Assembly (NCBI GenBank): GCA_021018815.1
Contig: JAITYX010000119.1
Coordinates: 372,001 to 436,000 of the forward strand
Length of the DNA stretch: 64,000 bases
Direction of reading: 5' to 3'
Source: Talinum fruticosum
Lineage: Eukaryota > Streptophyta > Magnoliopsida > Caryophyllales > Talinaceae
A program made the position numbers and the translations under genes. The notes under the pieces are model-generated. The model was not told where the DNA came from. It saw only the letters and a program-made list of their open reading frames with translations, and ran no database searches. Positions 45,322 to 56,576 of the stretch are shown in pieces. Positions within the stretch are counted from its first letter, which is position 1; the number at the start of each line of letters is the position of its first letter.

Positions 45322-45634
45322 ATTTAAAAGTTGTGAAGTGTAGTCATTTCCACACTTTTTCCTTACATGCTTATTTAAAAGTTGTGAAGTGTAGAGTCAT
45401 TTCCACATAGCTAAATCAGTAGCTATGTTCAGGAAACCAAACTAGGAAATGAACCGTTCTACTCTACAACTTGATTTCCTAGAATGGATTAGAGGAACAA
45501 CTATTCCCCAAAGCTCTCCTGCGTTCATCCAATAAAGATTACACATGCTCTATAACTTGAATTCCTCGAATTGATTAGTGGAACAACTATTGCCCCAAAG
45601 CTCTCCTACACTCGTCCAATAAAGCTTACACATG
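45322..45634. repeat. Two neighbouring tandem duplications (51- and 86-bp periods)
   Basis: TTTAAAAGTTGTGAAGTGTA occurs at about 45323 and 45374, followed by GTCATTTCCACA in both. Then an 86-bp unit starting CTCTA-AACTTGA is repeated at 45462 and 45548, each ending ACACATG. Confidence 0.85.
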
Positions 45635-45659
45635 CCAAAGAGGAAAAAGCGATCATTAA

Positions 45660-46127
45660 GGCTCTATTTGATTCTAAGAAAATTAGAAGGAAAGGAAAAA
45701 AAATGTAGAAAATGAATTTCTTTCCCTTGTTTGAATTGAAGAAAAAGGAGAGAAAAAGAGTTTGATGGAAAAACTCATGGAAAATTTTATCAATTTGGTC
45801 AATGATATTTTCCTTCCAAAATTAAGAGGAAAATGGAAGAAAAAATTCACAAAGAGAGAAATAGAGAAAAGAGAGGATTATATTAAGAAAGGTCATTAAA
45901 AATTTACTCTCTCCTTTCAATTAATCAATGTTATTGAATATTTTCCTCTTCTCTCCATAACAATGTAGTAATGGGTAAGAAGTTTGAAAATAATTATACT
46001 CTTTTTCCCTCTATTTTCCCTTGAACCAAACACAAGAAAAAATTAATTTTCCCTTAACTTTTTTCCTCATTACTTTTTTCCATTTAAATTTTCTTTCCAA
46101 CCAATTTTCTTCAAATCAAATAGAGCC
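45660..46127. mobile_element. Tourist-type MITE, 468 bp, TSD TAA
   Basis: The termini GGCTCTATTTGATT and AATCAAATAGAGCC are perfect inverted repeats. TAA flanks both sides (45657-45659 and 46128-46130). The inside is purine-rich on the left and pyrimidine-rich on the right (hairpin potential). The ORF starting at 46021 reads across its right end and is not a gene. Confidence 0.9.
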
Positions 46128-46130
46128 TAA

Positions 46131-46877
46131 ATGCGCTTACTATGCATTTTCACAACTGCATGATTCCTACACTTGTTATGTCAAAACAACCAAAGATACA
46201 TTTTTCTTCCTAGGGGCGAAAAAAAACCAAAAACCAAAAATTCATGGACCATTTTCTTTTCATTTCCAATTATTAGTTGAACAAAGCTCGATAAAAGATA
46301 TACAAAATACAACTGCTATCTACAACCCCCACTGACCTGTCCAACTTTATTGCTGCCCACTGAACTAAATTACAAAAGTAAAATGTAATTCCCTAAGTAC
46401 TACTATAACAGTTACTACACCAATCACATTAAGCATCAGAGATATCAAACGATTTTGTCTTCTACACTCAAATTTTGTTCTTAAATTCTCAGTTATCCAC
46501 GCCTCATCTTCTATAAAACCTATCCAACTTTATTTCTAATATCAATTAACTAATGCCTTAAAAGGTATTTAACAATAGGAGCTTCTACATTGTAGGAGAC
46601 AATAACCCAAGAGGCTAATAAGCCATTTGACCCACATTGTCTATAAACCGTGGTTTTTTGTTTTTTGGGAAATCATTTCTTCTAGATGCTACATAGTTAT
46701 TGCATGCGCCTAGGATCAATACTCCAAGATGCTACGTGTATTTTTTTTAACTATGTATATTTATCATATACAAGAACTTCTAATGCACAAGTGCTATGAT
46801 TATTGGAAACATGAATTCTTATGAGTATTATATAGGAATTGGTAGTTTCATTTTTCTTCTGTCCTTTTTTATTTTAT
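46131..46877. other. Intergenic, AT-rich; no gene recognised
   Basis: No coding domain or repeat border is visible. Confidence 0.5.
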
Positions 46878-47352
46878 AAATTTAATAAAGAATTTTTGGA
46901 TGAAAATAATATAAGCTTTTGAAGTATTTGATGAAAATAATACACATATTTTTCTTAGATGTCAGCACTATAAGCTTTAACTCTATTTAATGGCAATAGA
47001 ACACCACCAAATTAAGGGTTTATGACTCGACGAAATGATGACGTAACTCGGTGAAGTTGCATAGTTGAAGATTTAATTTTGACATTTTTTTCCTAGTTGA
47101 ATAAAGGTCTACTTATGTTTCAATGTAAATAAAAAATCAAAGTCAAATTTTCAACTCTCCCATACATGTCGATGACTGCACCTGCCACATGATCACTTCG
47201 TCGAGTCACAATTCTTAATTGGATTGTGTTCTTCTAGCGTAAAATAGGAGTTAAAATTCATAATGCTTTGGTGTCTAAGGAAAAAAGTTTGTATTATTTT
47301 TGTCCAACATCTCAAAATTTTTATTATTTTAGGTAAAAACCTTTAATAAATT
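46878..47352. mobile_element. Foldback MITE (family copy 1)
   Basis: The left half (AAATTTAATAAAG, GAAAATAATACACATATTTTTC, CCAAATTAAGGGTTTATGACTCGACGA) pairs as reverse complement with the right half (TCGTCGAGTCACAATTCTTAATTGG, AAAAAAGTTTGTATTATTTT, CTTTAATAAATT). A related, right-truncated copy lies at 55745-56088. No target duplication identified. Confidence 0.7.
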
Positions 47353-47728
47353 CATTAAAAAGCTATCTAACTATTTTCAATCATTAAGGTAAAAACACCA
47401 AACATATTAATCAACCTGCCTTATTTCAATTCATTATATATAAAACATAATTTCCATCCCAATAGCAATCTCCAATACTGGTAAGAAGATTCTAATATAA
47501 TCATCAAACTCCCTATTCAACATCACACATACACAAAAAAAAAAGGAATTATTCCTCGAAAATAAACGACCCTTAAAACCAATGATGGTCGAAAGTATCT
47601 TATTTCCCTACTAAAATAGGAACAAATTCATGCGAGCACGCATATACTAACCAACCACCAATCACAAAGCAGACAATAAGCCAATAGTTGCCAATAGTTG
47701 CCAGGTACATAAGAGTCGGACAAAGGTG

Positions 47729-48130
47729 TATTCGGCAGTAACTTTTAAGATAGTGGTTAATGTTTTAGAGGAGATGAGACACTACTTATCTAAAAATATA
47801 AGTGTTTGACAAGGTAGTATTTGACATATTGATTAGAGTTCTAGGTATTATTTTCGAAAACCTACTCAAAGTAACGTTTTTAAAAAGACTACAAAGTATT
47901 TGCACATAATTTCCGAAAAATTCTCCTTTTTATTTTCTAAAAATCTTTATTTAAGTCATTTTATACAAATCTGCTACTTAAACAGCTACTATTACCAAAT
48001 ACATATATTTTAAATCACTAGTTAAACATCTAACCACTATTAAGTAATAACTAATCAATAATAAAATAGATAACAACTACTAAAATAATTAACCACTAGT
48101 AAAATAGCTAATTTTATTGAACACGCCTAA
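47729..48130. mobile_element. hAT-like MITE downstream of the TCP gene
   Basis: The left end AGGTGTATTCGGCAGTAAC and the reverse complement of the right end AGGCGTGTTCAATAAAATT are similar. The inside carries short repeated CTACT/TAACCACTA motifs in both orientations. The 8-bp flanks do not match well. Its right end is about 560 bp beyond the TCP stop codon. Confidence 0.45.
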
Positions 48131-48691
48131 AACAAAGTCAGAAAAGAAAAATTAATATTGAGAAATAAGTTTAAGTAGCAAGTGCTTATTGGGCTTCTAA
48201 ATCTCAAGAATAACTTCCCAAGTGCATTTTACTGGGAAGGTTTTCCCTTCCACCGGTTGATTATCAACACCTGTTCCACTCCCTCCCCTTCCACCCTGAC
48301 CCTAGGATGACAATTCACCGACAGATATAAAATCCCAGACAAGAAGCCGATCCCCGCTCCCCGAGAATGCATAAATTCATGAATACACTGCACAAAATGC
48401 TTATTTTAGTGATACCAAGAAAGCTAATTGAGCATTTTTTCATGCTCTCATAAATCCCCAACACATAAATCCAAAAAGCAATGCAGGCAACTTTTGAAGC
48501 ATCATATCATACTACGAAACGAAAGGCCCATAAAACGAAATTTTAAAAAGAAAAGGCCGAAGGGTATGACAAAAAACAAGCACAGAGCAACACAGTGAGC
48601 GATGTGACAAGAAGAATGTAACACCCGAAATCCAATGCAAGAAGAAATTAATGACTTTGCGAAAGGGAGATGAGCGAAAAAGAATGAAACC
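48131..48691. other. 3' flank / 3' UTR of the TCP gene
   Basis: This sequence downstream of the TCP stop codon (minus-strand sense) holds no other gene. It must contain the TCP polyadenylation region; I cannot place the cleavage site with confidence. Confidence 0.5.
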
Positions 48692-50194
48692 TTAGTTTTT
48701 TGCTTTCCCCTTCTGGTCTGACTGCCGGCCTCCGTCGCCGTAACATAGCTGCAACCCAGGTGGTTGGAATTGATGGTGGTGGTGGTCGTTCTCCTCAGTG
48801 GGTGAAGCGGAGGAGACAGCTGCACCCCCGAGGAAGAAGGGTACGCTCGACCCGTCTGTGGTGGAAAACCTTTGAAGGTAAGGCAACAGAGACGGTGAAT
48901 TGGACTGAAGGGTCCCCCTATTATAACCAGCGCCAAGGCCGGAAGAAGTTGAAGAAGAGGAGATGGTGAAGTTAAAGTTGTACACATTCCCACCCGCCCC
49001 CACCCCGGCTGCCGAACTGGGGACTTGAATTAGGTGTTGTTGGTCAGCGGGGACAAAGGGGAAATGCTGGTGATGGTGATGATGATGATGGAGCCCATGA
49101 GAAGACTGCTGCTGCTGATGGTTCTCTGAAGCCAAGGACGAAATTGTCATTACTTGGGGCAGCGAATGTGAAGTGCTTCCCAGCTGAATTTGCCGGGATG
49201 AGGAAGGCCCCATGAGCCCAGTTGTATTTCCGAAGTAGTCCATAGCACTTGTAGAAGCGGATAACCACTGACTACTGCTCCCTCTAGTCTGTTTATGAAA
49301 CAGACCCACATCAGGGCTCAACGAGCTAGCCGCCGGGCTCGAGCTAGCGGCTGCATTGCTCTCATTCAGATGGTTAATCCCAGCAGTTAATAGCTGAGTA
49401 AAAGAGGATGTCTGAGGCATGGTGCTCACGTTCTGCTGAGTTTGTTGGGAGTTCCCAGAAACATGAATCCTAGTGGGTTCCGTCTCTCTATCCTTCTCCT
49501 TGGCTGTCATCCTCTCCCTTGCCCTCTCCCTTGCCTTGACCCGGATCTCAGACCTTGAAAGGGAAAGTCCAGACCCTTTGCTGTTCTCTGAGTTGTTGCT
49601 GCTGCAGCCTGATTTCGAAAGTTGCTGCTGCTGCTGCTCGTTTTGACCCAAACCAGGGTCCCTATCCGGGTCAGGGTCAGCAGAATCGGCCCTGCGCTCA
49701 TCGCTGACCTGTTTGGGAGTCTCTGGAGGGAAAGTGGTGCAGCTGTCTAACGAGGGAAGTTCATTGATAGCGTCAGCGGCAGCTTTGATTAGCCATTCAA
49801 CCGCCTTGCTTGGCTGCTCATACCCAAGCCGGTCTTGTAGATCGTAGAATTGGATCGCAGTGTTGACCGACAGCCTTACCCTCCGGTCTCTCGGGCCTCT
49901 GGCCGTCCAGACCTTGCTATGCCTGTCCTTGCCGCCGGAGGCCCTTGAAACCCTAATAATTCTGGATGAGGGAGGCCATTGCCTTAGGCGGCTGCCTGTG
50001 ACTGCTACCAGCTCTGTCGCAGCGGTGGTTGTGGCTGTGGCGATGGGGGTATTGGTGGGTTGATTTTTGTTTTCGATGGCGGTTGTGGTGGTGGGTTCGG
50101 CGGCTAGTTTGGATGAGTCAATTCTGCCGCCATTGGAGTTAACCCTAGAGAACTTGCGAGCTTGTTGAGGGGTTTGAATGTCGTCCACCTCCAT
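48692..50194 (-). CDS. TCP2: Class II (CIN-type) TCP transcription factor, TCP2/TCP24-like
   Basis: Intact intronless 500-residue reading frame. The TCP bHLH-like DNA-binding and dimerisation domain spans residues about 87-146 (basic part [20 protein letters not shown], then the helix-loop-helix [20 protein letters not shown]...[17 protein letters not shown]). An arginine-rich R domain follows at about 213-237 ([17 protein letters not shown]), present only in some class II members such as TCP2 and TCP24. The C-terminus [10 protein letters not shown] is also TCP2-like. Residues 426-432 (RGTLQSN) are encoded by the miR319 target site. Low-complexity Q and H runs lie at 187-191 and 369-376. CIN-type TCPs act in the nucleus, restraining leaf-cell proliferation and promoting differentiation. 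The symbol is by similarity; orthology to TCP2 versus TCP24 cannot be decided here. The ATG at 50194 opens a plausible N-terminus MEVDDIQ. Confidence 0.95.
   Translation of the reverse strand: MEVDDIQTPQQARKFSRVNSNGGRIDSSKLAAEPTTTTAIENKNQPTNTPIATATTTAATELVAVTGSRLRQWPPSSRIIRVSRASGGKDRHSKVWTARGPRDRRVRLSVNTAIQFYDLQDRLGYEQPSKAVEWLIKAAADAINELPSLDSCTTFPPETPKQVSDERRADSADPDPDRDPGLGQNEQQQQQLSKSGCSSNNSENSKGSGLSLSRSEIRVKARERARERMTAKEKDRETEPTRIHVSGNSQQTQQNVSTMPQTSSFTQLLTAGINHLNESNAAASSSPAASSLSPDVGLFHKQTRGSSSQWLSASTSAMDYFGNTTGLMGPSSSRQIQLGSTSHSLPQVMTISSLASENHQQQQSSHGLHHHHHHHQHFPFVPADQQHLIQVPSSAAGVGAGGNVYNFNFTISSSSTSSGLGAGYNRGTLQSNSPSLLPYLQRFSTTDGSSVPFFLGGAAVSSASPTEENDHHHHQFQPPGLQLCYGDGGRQSDQKGKAKN
48900..48919 (-). 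promoter_or_regulatory. miR319 target site in the TCP coding sequence
   Basis: The mRNA-sense sequence is AGGGGGACCCTTCAGTCCAA, encoding RGTLQSN in frame (residues 426-432). Its complement starts TTGGACTGAAGGG, identical to the first 13 bases of miR319. This is the conserved site by which miR319 directs cleavage of CIN-type TCP transcripts. Confidence 0.93.
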
Positions 50195-50781
50195 ACCATC
50201 CCACTTTCATAATAACCAGAAGATAAATAGAGAGTTTTGGACCTATTTCTCTCTCTTCACCCGTTTTCCTTTTTAAAAAATGGATTTGAAAATGAAAAGG
50301 GTTTTCTGTCTTTCTCTCTCTTCTTTGTGGTGGAGGTGAAGGTTGGATGAGAACTGTTTATGTACTGCTGGGCATTGATGACAATGTATCAGACCTCTGT
50401 ACGCTTTTCTGCAACAGGAGAGAGAAAAAAGGTTCTATCTTTCTCTCTCTTCACGCTTCAGAATTAAGAAGTAGGTGCAACTGAGGCCTTTGCTATAGCT
50501 CTTTGCCTCCGTTAAAAGCTTTTTTGCAGAGATATTCAAAAGCAAAGCCTGAATCAGTTCAGAATGACACCTGCAAGAAATAAAATTTCCCCAAAAATAA
50601 AATTTTGAGTAAAATACAGGAGAGAGAAGCATTAAAAAGAAAAGAAGCATCAGATGCTTAACATTAATGCCGTTCGTACAAAGTTTAGCTAAATGAGCTT
50701 AATTAACTTGATGCTAAGCTAAAAAGTTGGTTATTAGGATACTTTCCGGACAAATTTTTCAGTTTTTGAGATAAGATCTAA
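50195..50781 (-). promoter_or_regulatory. 5' UTR / promoter region of the TCP gene
   Basis: The 587 bp between the TCP ATG and the PIF/Harbinger element contain GA-rich runs in TCP sense (a typical plant leader feature) at about 50240-50460. I see no unambiguous TATA box. More distal promoter DNA would lie beyond the 4.2-kb transposon. Confidence 0.5.
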
Positions 50782-51359
50782 GGCTATCCACAATATAGTA
50801 ATTCTCATTGAGTTACTCCAAGTCTACATAAGCGAGTGAGTTGCTTCCCTTTTATCGCTCTATTATCGATGATAGCGAACTCATGTGAGTTGCTTCCATA
50901 ATAATTTAAATTATAAATGTGTCTCACATGAAATATTTTATTAATATAATTGTTATATTAATAAATTAATTTTAGATTATTTAATAATGAAATAATATGA
51001 TGGAAATAATAAAATGATTAATGTATTATTTTATTTTAGGCGTGAGTTAATACTAATATTTTTTTCTATTTTGTGTGTGTGTGCGTTGTAGATGTGCAGC
51101 AATATTAATTTTAATTAATTATTATTTATTAAGAAGTTTGCACAATAATAACTTAATAATATATATAAAAATTCAACATAATACACATACAACCATAAAA
51201 AGTACGAAATAAAATAATACAAACCAAAGCTAATAAAAATAATACATTTAAACGTACGAAATAAAACTACTTTTAAAACATAAATTTATTTATGACCATA
51301 TTTTATGGCGAATTAATTGCCATTATAGTTGGCTCCATAACGGTTCCAAATATGTTCAA

Positions 51360-52640
51360 TTAGTGCATCTTGGAGTACTTTACCAGTTTTTTGTTACAAA
51401 CCTTGATATTTCTTCGTAACCAGTACTCAAAAATAGCAATTCGTCCGGGGTTGGGCGGTTTGATGGTCGTGTTTGCAAGTTGATCATATTGGAATTGGCC
51501 GAAGTTATAACTATACGTGTCACGTTTGTATTCAACGATCATATTGTGAAGAATGATACATGCTCTCATAACTTTTTCGGTGTTGCAACCTCCCAAAACG
51601 AGTCGGGCGACGAACTATAGCAAACCGTGCTTGCAACACTCCAAATGCTCATTCGACATCCTTCCTAGCCGATTCTTGATGAGTTGCAAACAACTTATGT
51701 TTTGGTAGTTGTGGATAAGAGTTGGATTTAACAAGCGTAGGCCACTATGGATATATCCCATCCGTGAGATAATAACCCATATCAAACTGCTTCCCATCAA
51801 CATTGAAATGTACTTGAGGGCTCGTCCTTCTAGTAAATCATCAAATAATGGTGATTTATGAAGGACGGTTATGTCATTGTTTGACCCTGTTATGCCAAAG
51901 AATGCATGCCATATCCATGTATCAAATGAAGCAACGGCTTCGAGCACCACAATTGTCGTCCCGTGGTGTCCTCCTTGATGCATACCTTTCCAAGCTACGG
52001 GACATCTGTCCCATTGCCGGTGCATACAATCAACATTGCCCAACATTCCAAGGAAACCTCGTTGTTCCGCAACGTATAGTAGTCGGTGTAGTTCTTCTTG
52101 GGTTGGTTTTCGCAAGTAAGAGGGACCAAAACATTCAAACACTCCGTCAACAAAATGCTCTACGAATGAGCTAATGGTTGACTCCCCATGCGACAATACT
52201 CATCCAATGCATCTGCAGCAACCCAATAAGCCAATGCACGCATAGCAGTAGTACACTTTTGAAGTGGTGATGCTCCGAGCTTACCGAGTATCATCTCTCC
52301 TCCGAGTGAAAAACTCGTAGCGATCTTTTAATGTGTTCACTATGCGAAGGAATAAGTGTCTACGCATTTTGAACCTTCGTCGAACTTGTTCGTCAGTATA
52401 CACAAGATTTTCGGAGAAGTAATCGCATATAAGCGATTATGACCTTCTACGTGATCACGGTTTATCTGCCTTCTTCGTCGTCTACTAGGTGTGGAACTCG
52501 TATTACCTTCCGAGTTAGATAGGTACATGTGCACTAGCATTTCACACCTTTGAAATGCGGAGCTTGAGGTAGCATCTTCCTCAATTGCTTTATCGATAGC
52601 GAGCATCAAGATCAAAATCTTCATTTTCATGAGATGAGTT
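51360..52640 (-). pseudogene. PIF/Harbinger transposase (DDE_Tnp_4 type), frameshifted
   Basis: Read on the minus strand: an N-terminal part (52630-52340, REGION RRRRRRQINRDHVEGHNRL), a linker LGASPLQKCTTAMRALAYW in another frame (about 52290-52215), then the long frame 52196-51615. That frame has STISSFVEHF, FLGMLGNVDCMHRQWDRCP (first catalytic D), and TWIWHAFFGITGSNNDITVL (second D region). A third acidic position is visible in a RKDVE-type segment, in another frame near 51650, followed by MRACIILHNMIVEYKRD (51546 on). Frameshifts occur at least near 52340, 52200 and 51615. The enzyme would cut and join the element's ends. Confidence 0.85.
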
Positions 52641-53166
52641 TGACATTATTGTTGAGATGTTTGTGTTTGAGATGTTGTTTAGGTGTAGAGATGTGTAATT
52701 CTTTCGAATTAAGTAAGCCTTCATATAGTAGTCTCGTTATTGTTACTATTTGTATTATTATACTTTGCCTACTGAATACACAAGAAAAACATGATAAATT
52801 TGACAATACTTTGCATTATTGTACTTTGCATAGTACTGAATAAATTGACAACGCAAGCATGCTTCAAAAGCAACCGATATTGAAAGGATTAACAACATTT
52901 TGCATTATTGTATTTTTCATACTTGCATGAAGAAGGAAAACATAAAAATTTTGACAATACTTTGCATTATTGTACTCTACGTACTACTAAATGAATTGAC
53001 AATGCAAGCATGCTTCAAAAGCAACTGATTTAGTAAGGATCGACAGACATACTCATAACTCATATTGCATTGATAACAAAGTTAATACGAGATAAAAACA
53101 AGTACAAATAATTAAAAAAGCAACATAATTAACCATTACATTGATAACAATATTAAACTAAATAAT

Positions 53167-54399
53167 TTATTGCCTACGGTTCTTCCACTTCTTAATGATC
53201 TCTCTCCGTTGAGCATAATACCATTCCTTCTCTTCATCATCCATATTTGATGGATCCATTGACATGATCGCCCTTTCATATTCTCTCTCCCTCAATTCTG
53301 TGTCTCTGGCCACTCTTTCGAGCATCCCTTCGCATAATTTGTCTTTCCACATCCTTTTTTTCCAATTCTTTTCCCTTCGAGATCTACAAGTTTATTCAGG
53401 GTCTCTGTGTCTTTTTATTTCTTTATCTCTTACCCTTGCCAACTCCTCCATAACTTCAGCATTGGAGACATTAATTTCAGATGAAGTCTGCTTTGGCTTC
53501 CCCTTTCTAAGACTTTTGGTAGCATCCCTTCCAATAGGTCTATTGATAATTGGTTGGGTAAATCTTCGATGGGTGCCTCAACCTCTTCTCCCACATCGGG
53601 ATTTGAGGAAGAAGCGTAATGTCCTGCTCTTGTATTCTTTGTTCTCTTTGCCCACTTATCTCCATTTCCTCTATTGGAGTTATTAACATGATTCAACCAT
53701 TTCGGTTCACAGTGCAAATGACGCCAAGCATGCTCGTAACCAAAATTTTAGCCATGCATCTCTTTGTATTGGACATGTGCGGCTTTCGGATAATCGGACT
53801 CACTTTGCCCACTCAGCGGCCCTCGAGCTGCAACATCATAGTACCCTGAGAAATGTGTGATAGCTGCACATAATCTAGTCCATCGAGCTTTGCACCTTTC
53901 AGGTGATCTTTTGGCTGGCCACTTATAACTTAGGTACTTGTTTTGAGCTTCACAAAAGTACTCCCAAATTCTGTCCCTAAATGTCGTCGCTCTTTGGTCG
54001 AGTTCCAGTTATGGGATCATTACTCACATTTAACCATGCACCGATTAAGAGCTCATCTTCTAACCCATCCCATAATACCCCTTTTTGCCTTTATTGCTTT
54101 GAAACAACATTTGTTGCTTCATTATTTGCTTCAACTTGATCATCTTCATCTAAATGAGTTCCTCTCGTTGAAACATAAGAACCACTTCTCCGGGAGCCCA
54201 CATTTTGTGGACTATCATGAATCCCCATATTGCCCATCCACCTAGTGAATGATCCCGCGAAGATGAATACGTAGGATGGATATAATAATAATTTTCGAAA
54301 TGGGGGCATTATAATTTTGGGAGTTTGGGTTATAGTAATATTCAGGTGTTTGACTATGATAGTATTGAGAGTTTGAATTATTTTGAAAATAGGAGTCAT
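53167..54399 (-). pseudogene. PIF/Harbinger Myb/SANT-like ORF1 protein, broken
   Basis: Minus-strand frames from 54399 read GSFTRWMGNMGIHDSPQNVG, then a Myb-like core with KCKARWTRLC-type and ISHFSGYYD-type sequence (about 54000-53850), then HCEPKWLNHVNNSN and KRTKNTRAGHYASSSNPDV (53717 on). The charged C-terminus DTELREREYERAIMSMDPSN, WYYAQRREIIKKW ends at 53167. This is the second protein of plant PIF/Harbinger elements, which helps the transposase bind DNA; host copies are often mislabelled glutathione S-transferase T3-like. Several frameshifts make this copy inactive. Confidence 0.8.
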
Positions 54400-54980
54400 T
54401 TTGAGGGTAATAATTTTGAAAATTAGGGTGTTGAGAATTTGGTTGACTACTTTCGAATTTGTATCTATAATTTGGGATTTTGAGAGTGTGGAGAGATTTG
54501 TGTGGTGAAAAATTGCAAATCTAACATTCCACCATACACCTTATTTATAGTGTTTTCCGGGTGAAAAAATATGACCGTTGTTACATAATTAATAAAAAAT
54601 CTAGCCGTTACAAATGGGTTAAATTGCATCAAAATATAGCCGTTAATAGCCGATTACATACAAACCAAAAAAAGCATATGAAAATTAAAAAAAAAAAGCA
54701 ACCGAAAATCAAAAAGAAAACAAAAACAGCCCACTTGCACGCGTGTGGGGCCCGCCGCTCTAGCCACCCACCTCCCTCCACATGCGTGAGGCACACGCGT
54801 CGGACACAGCCCAGTTGGGCCTATGCCTCACCCGCACGCTTCCTCCTTTTTCCCTCTCTCTCCTCCTTTTTCCCTCTTGGCGGGTTGCTCCATCTCAGCC
54901 CCATCCCCTATTTTTTTTTTTTTAATTTCTCTTTCCTCCAAGCAACTCTCCTTGAGGTATGACTATTAAAGATAGCCTAA

Positions 54981-55565
54981 ACCAGTTAATCAAGAGGAAA
55001 ACCCAAGAAAAAGCCTATTTTCTCTCTCTTGGTTTCCCATACCTTTGATCCGAAAATAAGTCTATCTTGAAAAGAGGGTAACGAGGAGAAAGAAACTACC
55101 ATTACCGATTTGGCAAATAATCTTGCCAAACCTACATTAAAATCATGCTTGAATTCATTGAACACCACCAAAAATTTAACACAGTTTAGCAATTAATGAC
55201 TAGTTAGAGCGTAATTTATTACTCGCATAAATTACTTCAATTCGTGGATTTGCGATTTCTGCCGCTTCACGCCGAACTCAACCGCACAAGAAAAAAAAAT
55301 TAAGGAATCAAATTTCTTTGCTCCAGAACTTGTGGAAAGTTTTTGCGAAATTTAAGGCGCATAATTAATTACGTACCTTTAAATTAGTAAATATCAAAGA
55401 AATTAGGTTAATAAGAGAAACGAGGAAAAGGAGTAGAGTAGGGTTTTGAAAGTTTGAAAAAGGGAGAAATCATTTGATGTATGAGGATGAATAATAGAGA
55501 GAGGAAGGGGAGGAACAGTCCGAGATTTTGGAGGTATTTGGATATTTGAAAGCTTAAGGAGGTTA

Positions 55566-55597
<32 letters not shown>

Positions 55598-55744
55598 TGC
55601 TCGAGGATCAATGCCCTAAGCCCTCCCCATTTGAGCAACCACCGGGCTTATCGGTATAGGACAGACGGATCGCCGTTTCGTACCTCGAAATATATGTCCC
55701 CCTTCCGTCCATTTTGCCCCTTGTTTCCTTCGCATTTTACCATG
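54981..55744. other. Intergenic; GA microsatellite, no gene recognised
   Basis: A GA run of about 15 units lies at 55567-55597. The rest shows no coding or element structure that I can recognise. Confidence 0.55.
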
Positions 55745-56088
55745 CCAAACTTTTTTGAATTTTCGAATGAAAATAATACGAATTTTGAGGTTATTGGACA
55801 AAAATAATGTAAATTTTTTTTATGTTAACGAGTATTAACTTTAATTCTATTTAGCATTAGCGGAATACCAATGAGTTAAAAGGGTTGTTACTCGGCGAAA
55901 TAAGAACGTGGCAAATGAAATAGCTAACATAGATAACGGAATTGAGTATTTGACTTTGAATTTTTTTCCTTGGTTGAATAAAAGTTTGCCTATATACCAA
56001 TACAAATAAAAAATCAAAGTCAAATCTGCAACTCTTCCGTCCACGTCGCGACTTCACGTGTCACATCATCTCTCTTCCAAGACACGGA
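55745..56088. mobile_element. Foldback MITE (family copy 2, right arm truncated)
   Basis: The segment shares with 46878-47352: GAAAATAATACGAATTTT, AACTTTAATTCTATTTAGC, TTACTCGGCGAAATAAGAACG, TTTTTTCCTTGGTTGAATAAA and CAAATAAAAAATCAAAGTCAA. The right arm of copy 1 (the GTCGAGTCAC block onward) is missing. Confidence 0.65.
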
Positions 56089-56099
56089 CCCTTAAGTCC

Positions 56100-56576
56100 G
56101 TAGTATTCGGCTAGTGCTAGATGTCACGGAACGCTTTGGAAGAACCCGGAATCTTCCGGAGTTCTCTCCTTGATTCCGGAAGAGCCCGGAGTCTTCTACA
56201 ATTCTCTCCTTGGTTCCACCAAGGCCTCCCAAGTTCTAGAATGTTCTACACTTATGTAGATATATGGATATTTGTATAGAGAATTCTAGATACGCAATCT
56301 TAGCCGTTGGATCAATTAGATCTCCACCGTCCATTGAGGAGGTGGCCATGTATATATACCCCCATGAGGTCCTCATTTGTATCCATCCATTCCAAGAGTT
56401 CAATACAAAGCATTCTCCCAAACTCTCTCTCTCTCTAAGTGTCTTTGCTTACTTAGCTCTCTCAAGCTTAAGTCAAGCATCTTTAAGGCTTACTAGCAAG
56501 TTTACAAAAGGGTCTCGGGTCTAGTTTGCAAACGCCGCACGGGTCCTAAGTTCGAGTGAATTATCGACCTGTGACA
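56100..56576 (+). mobile_element. LTR-like fragment with TATA box
   Basis: The segment is bounded approximately by TGTCACGGAACGC (56122) and CGACCTGTGACA (56576), i.e. TGTCAC...GTGACA ends. It contains ATGTATATATACCCCC (about 56348-56363) followed by a CATCCATTCCAAGAGTTCAA and CTCTCTCTCT leader, which together look like a retrotransposon LTR promoter and leader. Upstream are near-repeats of CCGGAGT-TTCT-C--TTCTCTCCTTG. No target duplication was found; it may be a solo LTR or a TRIM end. Confidence 0.42.

Larger units (their letters stand above)
50782..54977 (-). mobile_element. PIF/Harbinger transposon, full length but decayed, TSD TAA
   Basis: The left end GGCTATCCACAATATAG and the reverse complement of the right end GGCTATCTTTAATAGTC match, with TAA on both sides (50779-50781 and 54978-54980), the duplication expected of PIF/Harbinger. 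Similarity continues with a GAGTTACTCCAAG / GAGAGTTGCTTGG block. Inside, both genes of the family are on the minus strand: a Myb-like protein (54399-53167) and a DDE transposase (52640-51360). Both have frameshifts, so the element is probably not autonomous now. It sits upstream of the TCP gene. Confidence 0.88.

Noticed and set aside
46021..46335. 104-residue ORF
   Set aside because: It starts inside the Tourist MITE at 45660-46127 and runs out of it, so it is a chance frame.
48502..48993. 163-residue ORF overlapping the TCP gene on the same strand
   Set aside because: It is out of frame with the TCP C-terminus, lacks any domain, and is explained as a shadow of the coding sequence and 3' region.
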